64,000 nt of DNA, taken from contig NZ_CP117866.1 of the NCBI RefSeq assembly GCF_028736035.1, forward strand, positions 9,403,001 through 9,467,000, in the 5' to 3' direction. Below the pieces are notes generated by a model. That model saw only the letters and a list, made by a program, of their open reading frames with translations. It ran no database searches and was not told where the DNA came from. A program made the translations under genes and the position numbers. The DNA comes from Streptomyces sp. T12. GTDB taxonomy: Bacteria > Actinomycetota > Actinomycetes > Streptomycetales > Streptomycetaceae. Positions 62,221 through 64,000 of the stretch are shown here, piece after piece (the stretch's first letter is position 1; every line of letters starts with the position of its first letter).

Positions 62221-62920
62221 AGCCTTCGGAGCCCTGGCCGCCGGCGCCGCCCTCGCAGCCCTCGCTCCGGCGGGGACGGCGAGCGCCACGCCCCGCCACC
62301 GTCGCCTCATCGCCCACGACGACTTCCGTCACGGCCTGGGGCAATGGGCGGTGGAACTCGAGAAGGGCGGCACCGTCACCGCCTCCCGCGGGGTCCTGGA
62401 GGTCGACGTACCCGCCGGAGCGACGGTCTGGTTCAAGAAGCGGCTGGAAGGGCCGTATGTCATCGAGTACACGGCCACGCCCATATCGGCAGGCGGTGTC
62501 AACGACCGCGTCTCCGACCTGAACAACTTCTGGAACGCGACCGACGTCCGCTCCCCTGGCGACATCTTCGCCACCTCGCGCGGCGGGGCACTGGCGGAGT
62601 ACGACTACCTCAAGACGTACTACGTCGGCTACGGCGCCAACACCAACACCACGACGAGGCTGCGCCGGTACGTCGGCCAGGCCGGGGTCCGCCCACTGAT
62701 CTACGACTACACGGAGCCGCTGCTCGTGGCGAACGAGCCCAACCGCGTCCGGATCGTCTCCGACGGCTCGACCGTGCGGTGGTGGAACAACGGGCGGCTC
62801 GTCTTCGACTACACCGACCAGGAGCCCTATACCGGTGGCCACTTCGCCTTCCGGACCACCTGGAGCCACTTCCGGATCAGCGACTTCCGGGTGTGGCGGT
62901 TGAGCCCACAACGCCCCTGA
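62204..62920 (+). CDS. Tat-exported jelly-roll protein of the pectin operon (DUF6250-like)
   Basis: A 238-aa protein. The ATG at 62204 overlaps the lyase by 17 bases and follows GGAAGGGG. The start TTTRRAFGALAAGAALAALA has the twin-arginine RR with a hydrophobic stretch, so Tat export is likely. The mature part (LIAHDDFRHGLGQWAVELE to HFRISDFRVWRL) has the rhythm of a concanavalin-like jelly roll with many aromatic residues, as in YesU-type pectin-associated proteins. I recall DUF6250 for this family but could not check. It may bind rhamnogalacturonan fragments or act as an auxiliary hydrolase. Confidence 0.8.
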   Translation: MTTTRRAFGALAAGAALAALAPAGTASATPRHRRLIAHDDFRHGLGQWAVELEKGGTVTASRGVLEVDVPAGATVWFKKRLEGPYVIEYTATPISAGGVNDRVSDLNNFWNATDVRSPGDIFATSRGGALAEYDYLKTYYVGYGANTNTTTRLRRYVGQAGVRPLIYDYTEPLLVANEPNRVRIVSDGSTVRWWNNGRLVFDYTDQEPYTGGHFAFRTTWSHFRISDFRVWRLSPQRP

Positions 62921-63032
62921 TCAGAGGCTTATTCCAGGTTTGGCCAACACTTTACAAGTGGCTTATCTCACCGACCGTCAACCCCTCCTTACGGTCGCGT
63001 AGGTCACATTCGAAGGTGAATCATGTGCCGAT

Positions 63033-63851
63033 GTGGCAGACGATTCGAAGAGTGACAGCAGATCAGTGATCGGGTCGTACGTTGCGGTGGGGGACAGCTT
63101 CACCGAGGGCGTCGGCGACCCCGGTCCCGACGGGGCGTTCGTCGGCTGGGCCGACCGGTTCGCGGTACTGCTCGCGGACCGGCGGCCCGAGGGCGCCTTC
63201 AACTACACGAACCTCGCCGTACGCGGCAAACTGCTCGACCAGATCGTCGAGGACCAGCTTCCGAAGGCCGTCGAACTGGCCCCGGACCTGGTCTCGTTCT
63301 GCGCGGGCGGCAACGACATCATCCGACCCGGAACCGACCCCGACGAGGTGGCCGAGCGCTTCGAGCGGGCGATCATCCGGCTCACCTCCGCCGTCGGCAC
63401 CGTCATGGTGACGACCGGCTTCGACACCCGTGGCGTGCCCGTGCTGAAGCATCTGCGCGGCAAGATCGCCACCTACAACGGTCATGTGCGGGCCATCGCC
63501 GACCGGTACGGCTGTCCGGTGCTCGACCTGTGGTCCCTGAAGACCGTTCAGGACCGCAGGGCCTGGGACGGCGACCGGCTCCACCTGTCTCCCGAGGGGC
63601 ACACACGCGTGGCGCTGCGCGCGGGCCAGGTCCTCGGCCTGGAGGTGCCGGCCGACCCGGATCAGCCCTGGCCGCCGCTCCCGCCCCGCGGCACTCTCGA
63701 GATCCGCAGGGACGACGTCCACTGGGCGCGGGAGTACCTGGTGCCGTGGATCGGACGGCGCCTGCGCGGTGAGTCGTCGGGGGACCATGTGACGGCCAAG
63801 GGCGCGCTGTCCCCGGACGACATCAAGATGCGGATCGAATCGGTGGCTTGA
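63033..63851 (+). CDS. SGNH/GDSL hydrolase family protein
   Basis: A 272-aa cytoplasmic lipase/esterase-fold hydrolase. SYVAVGDSFTEGVGDP gives the GDS nucleophile block, LAVRGKLLDQIV the Gly block, VSFCAGGNDIIRPG the Asn block and GDRLHLSPEGHTRVAL the catalytic Asp-x-x-His. No signal peptide. GTG 63033 is the first plausible start, with a weak, distant ribosome site; TTGGCC and TTATCT (62938 and 62961, 17 apart) may form its promoter. Substrate unknown. Confidence 0.88.
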   Translation: MADDSKSDSRSVIGSYVAVGDSFTEGVGDPGPDGAFVGWADRFAVLLADRRPEGAFNYTNLAVRGKLLDQIVEDQLPKAVELAPDLVSFCAGGNDIIRPGTDPDEVAERFERAIIRLTSAVGTVMVTTGFDTRGVPVLKHLRGKIATYNGHVRAIADRYGCPVLDLWSLKTVQDRRAWDGDRLHLSPEGHTRVALRAGQVLGLEVPADPDQPWPPLPPRGTLEIRRDDVHWAREYLVPWIGRRLRGESSGDHVTAKGALSPDDIKMRIESVA

Positions 63852-63866
63852 GGCGGCGCCTGGGCG

Positions 63867-63903
63867 GTGTGGGCCGGGCCCTGTTCGGGGGCACGGCCCA
63901 CAC
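63867..63903 (+). terminator. hairpin terminator after the SGNH gene
   Basis: GTGTGGGCCG and CGGCCCACAC pair over ten bases with a 17-base loop, 15 bases after the stop. It may serve both this gene and the convergent partial gene. Confidence 0.7.
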
Positions 63904-63948
63904 GGCTGTCGTGGCCGTGGTGCACCGACCGCTCGGCGATCGACGACC

Positions 63949-64000
63949 TCACCGCACCGACGCCGTCAACGCCTCCCGCTCCAGCCCCAGTTCACGGGCG
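63949..64000 (-). CDS. 3' end of an unidentified minus-strand gene
   Basis: On the minus strand an open frame enters from beyond the window and ends at TGA (63949-63951); the last 16 residues read ARELGLEREALTASVR. Codon use is GC3-rich like true genes here. The fragment is too short to name a family. Confidence 0.5.
   Translation of the reverse strand, partial: ARELGLEREALTASVR

Overview
The window is a stretch of very GC-rich actinobacterial chromosome, almost certainly Streptomyces. The reasons are strong G/C bias at third codon positions, frequent GTG starts and ATGA/GTGA gene overlaps, many Sec or Tat secreted hydrolases, an LPFR-motif micropeptide, an SCO6745-family protein and a complete actinobacterial hopanoid operon. 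The genus is an inference from gene content; no rRNA or other marker is present. No tRNA, rRNA or CRISPR array was seen.

Layout. 1-4.7 kb: fatty-acid beta-oxidation (thiolase end plus FadB-type fusion), a benzoylformate-decarboxylase-like enzyme and a decayed IclR regulator. 4.7-8.7 kb: MerR regulator, amino-acid permease, macro-domain protein coupled to a PfkB sugar kinase. 8.7-16.4 kb: three exported peptidases (M1, X-Pro dipeptidyl-peptidase, M14), a BCCT transporter and a D-amino-acid oxidase, which looks like peptide and amino-acid scavenging. 16.4-31 kb: mostly housekeeping or solitary genes (ABC-F ATPase, Tex, DJ-1/AraC pair, enoyl-CoA hydratase, idi), interrupted by an IS630-type element at a TA site, plus a solitary copy of its terminus 860 bp away. 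31-33 kb: zinc-type CDF exporter and galE.

33.4-40.4 kb is a tightly overlapping seven-gene operon: two CDP-alcohol phosphotransferases, a sugar-phosphate-type nucleotidyltransferase, a dehydrogenase with archaeal-type sn-glycerol-1-phosphate dehydrogenase motifs, a GT2 glycosyltransferase and a TagGH-like ABC exporter. I read it as an uncharacterised pathway that makes and exports a phosphopolyol or glycerol-phosphate-containing envelope molecule. This is the best candidate for an undescribed system here.

40.7-54.6 kb is the hopanoid operon: hpnC, hpnD, a 47-aa ORF coupled at both ends, hpnE, polyprenyl diphosphate synthase, shc, hpnG, hpnH, ispG, dxs and hpnO, followed by an XRE-cupin regulator and a 38-aa membrane peptide. 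Precursor supply (dxs, ispG, with idi 10 kb upstream), squalene formation, cyclisation and side-chain addition are encoded together, so an amino-bacteriohopanepolyol is the expected product.

54.6-64 kb: tyrosine phosphatase and GH36 alpha-galactosidase (divergent), a likely c-di-AMP (ydaO-type) riboswitch before a LysM-M23 wall hydrolase, a rhamnogalacturonan-degradation set (SGNH esterase, PL11 lyase, jelly-roll protein) behind a LacI-type operator, an SGNH hydrolase, and the 3' end of a minus-strand gene.
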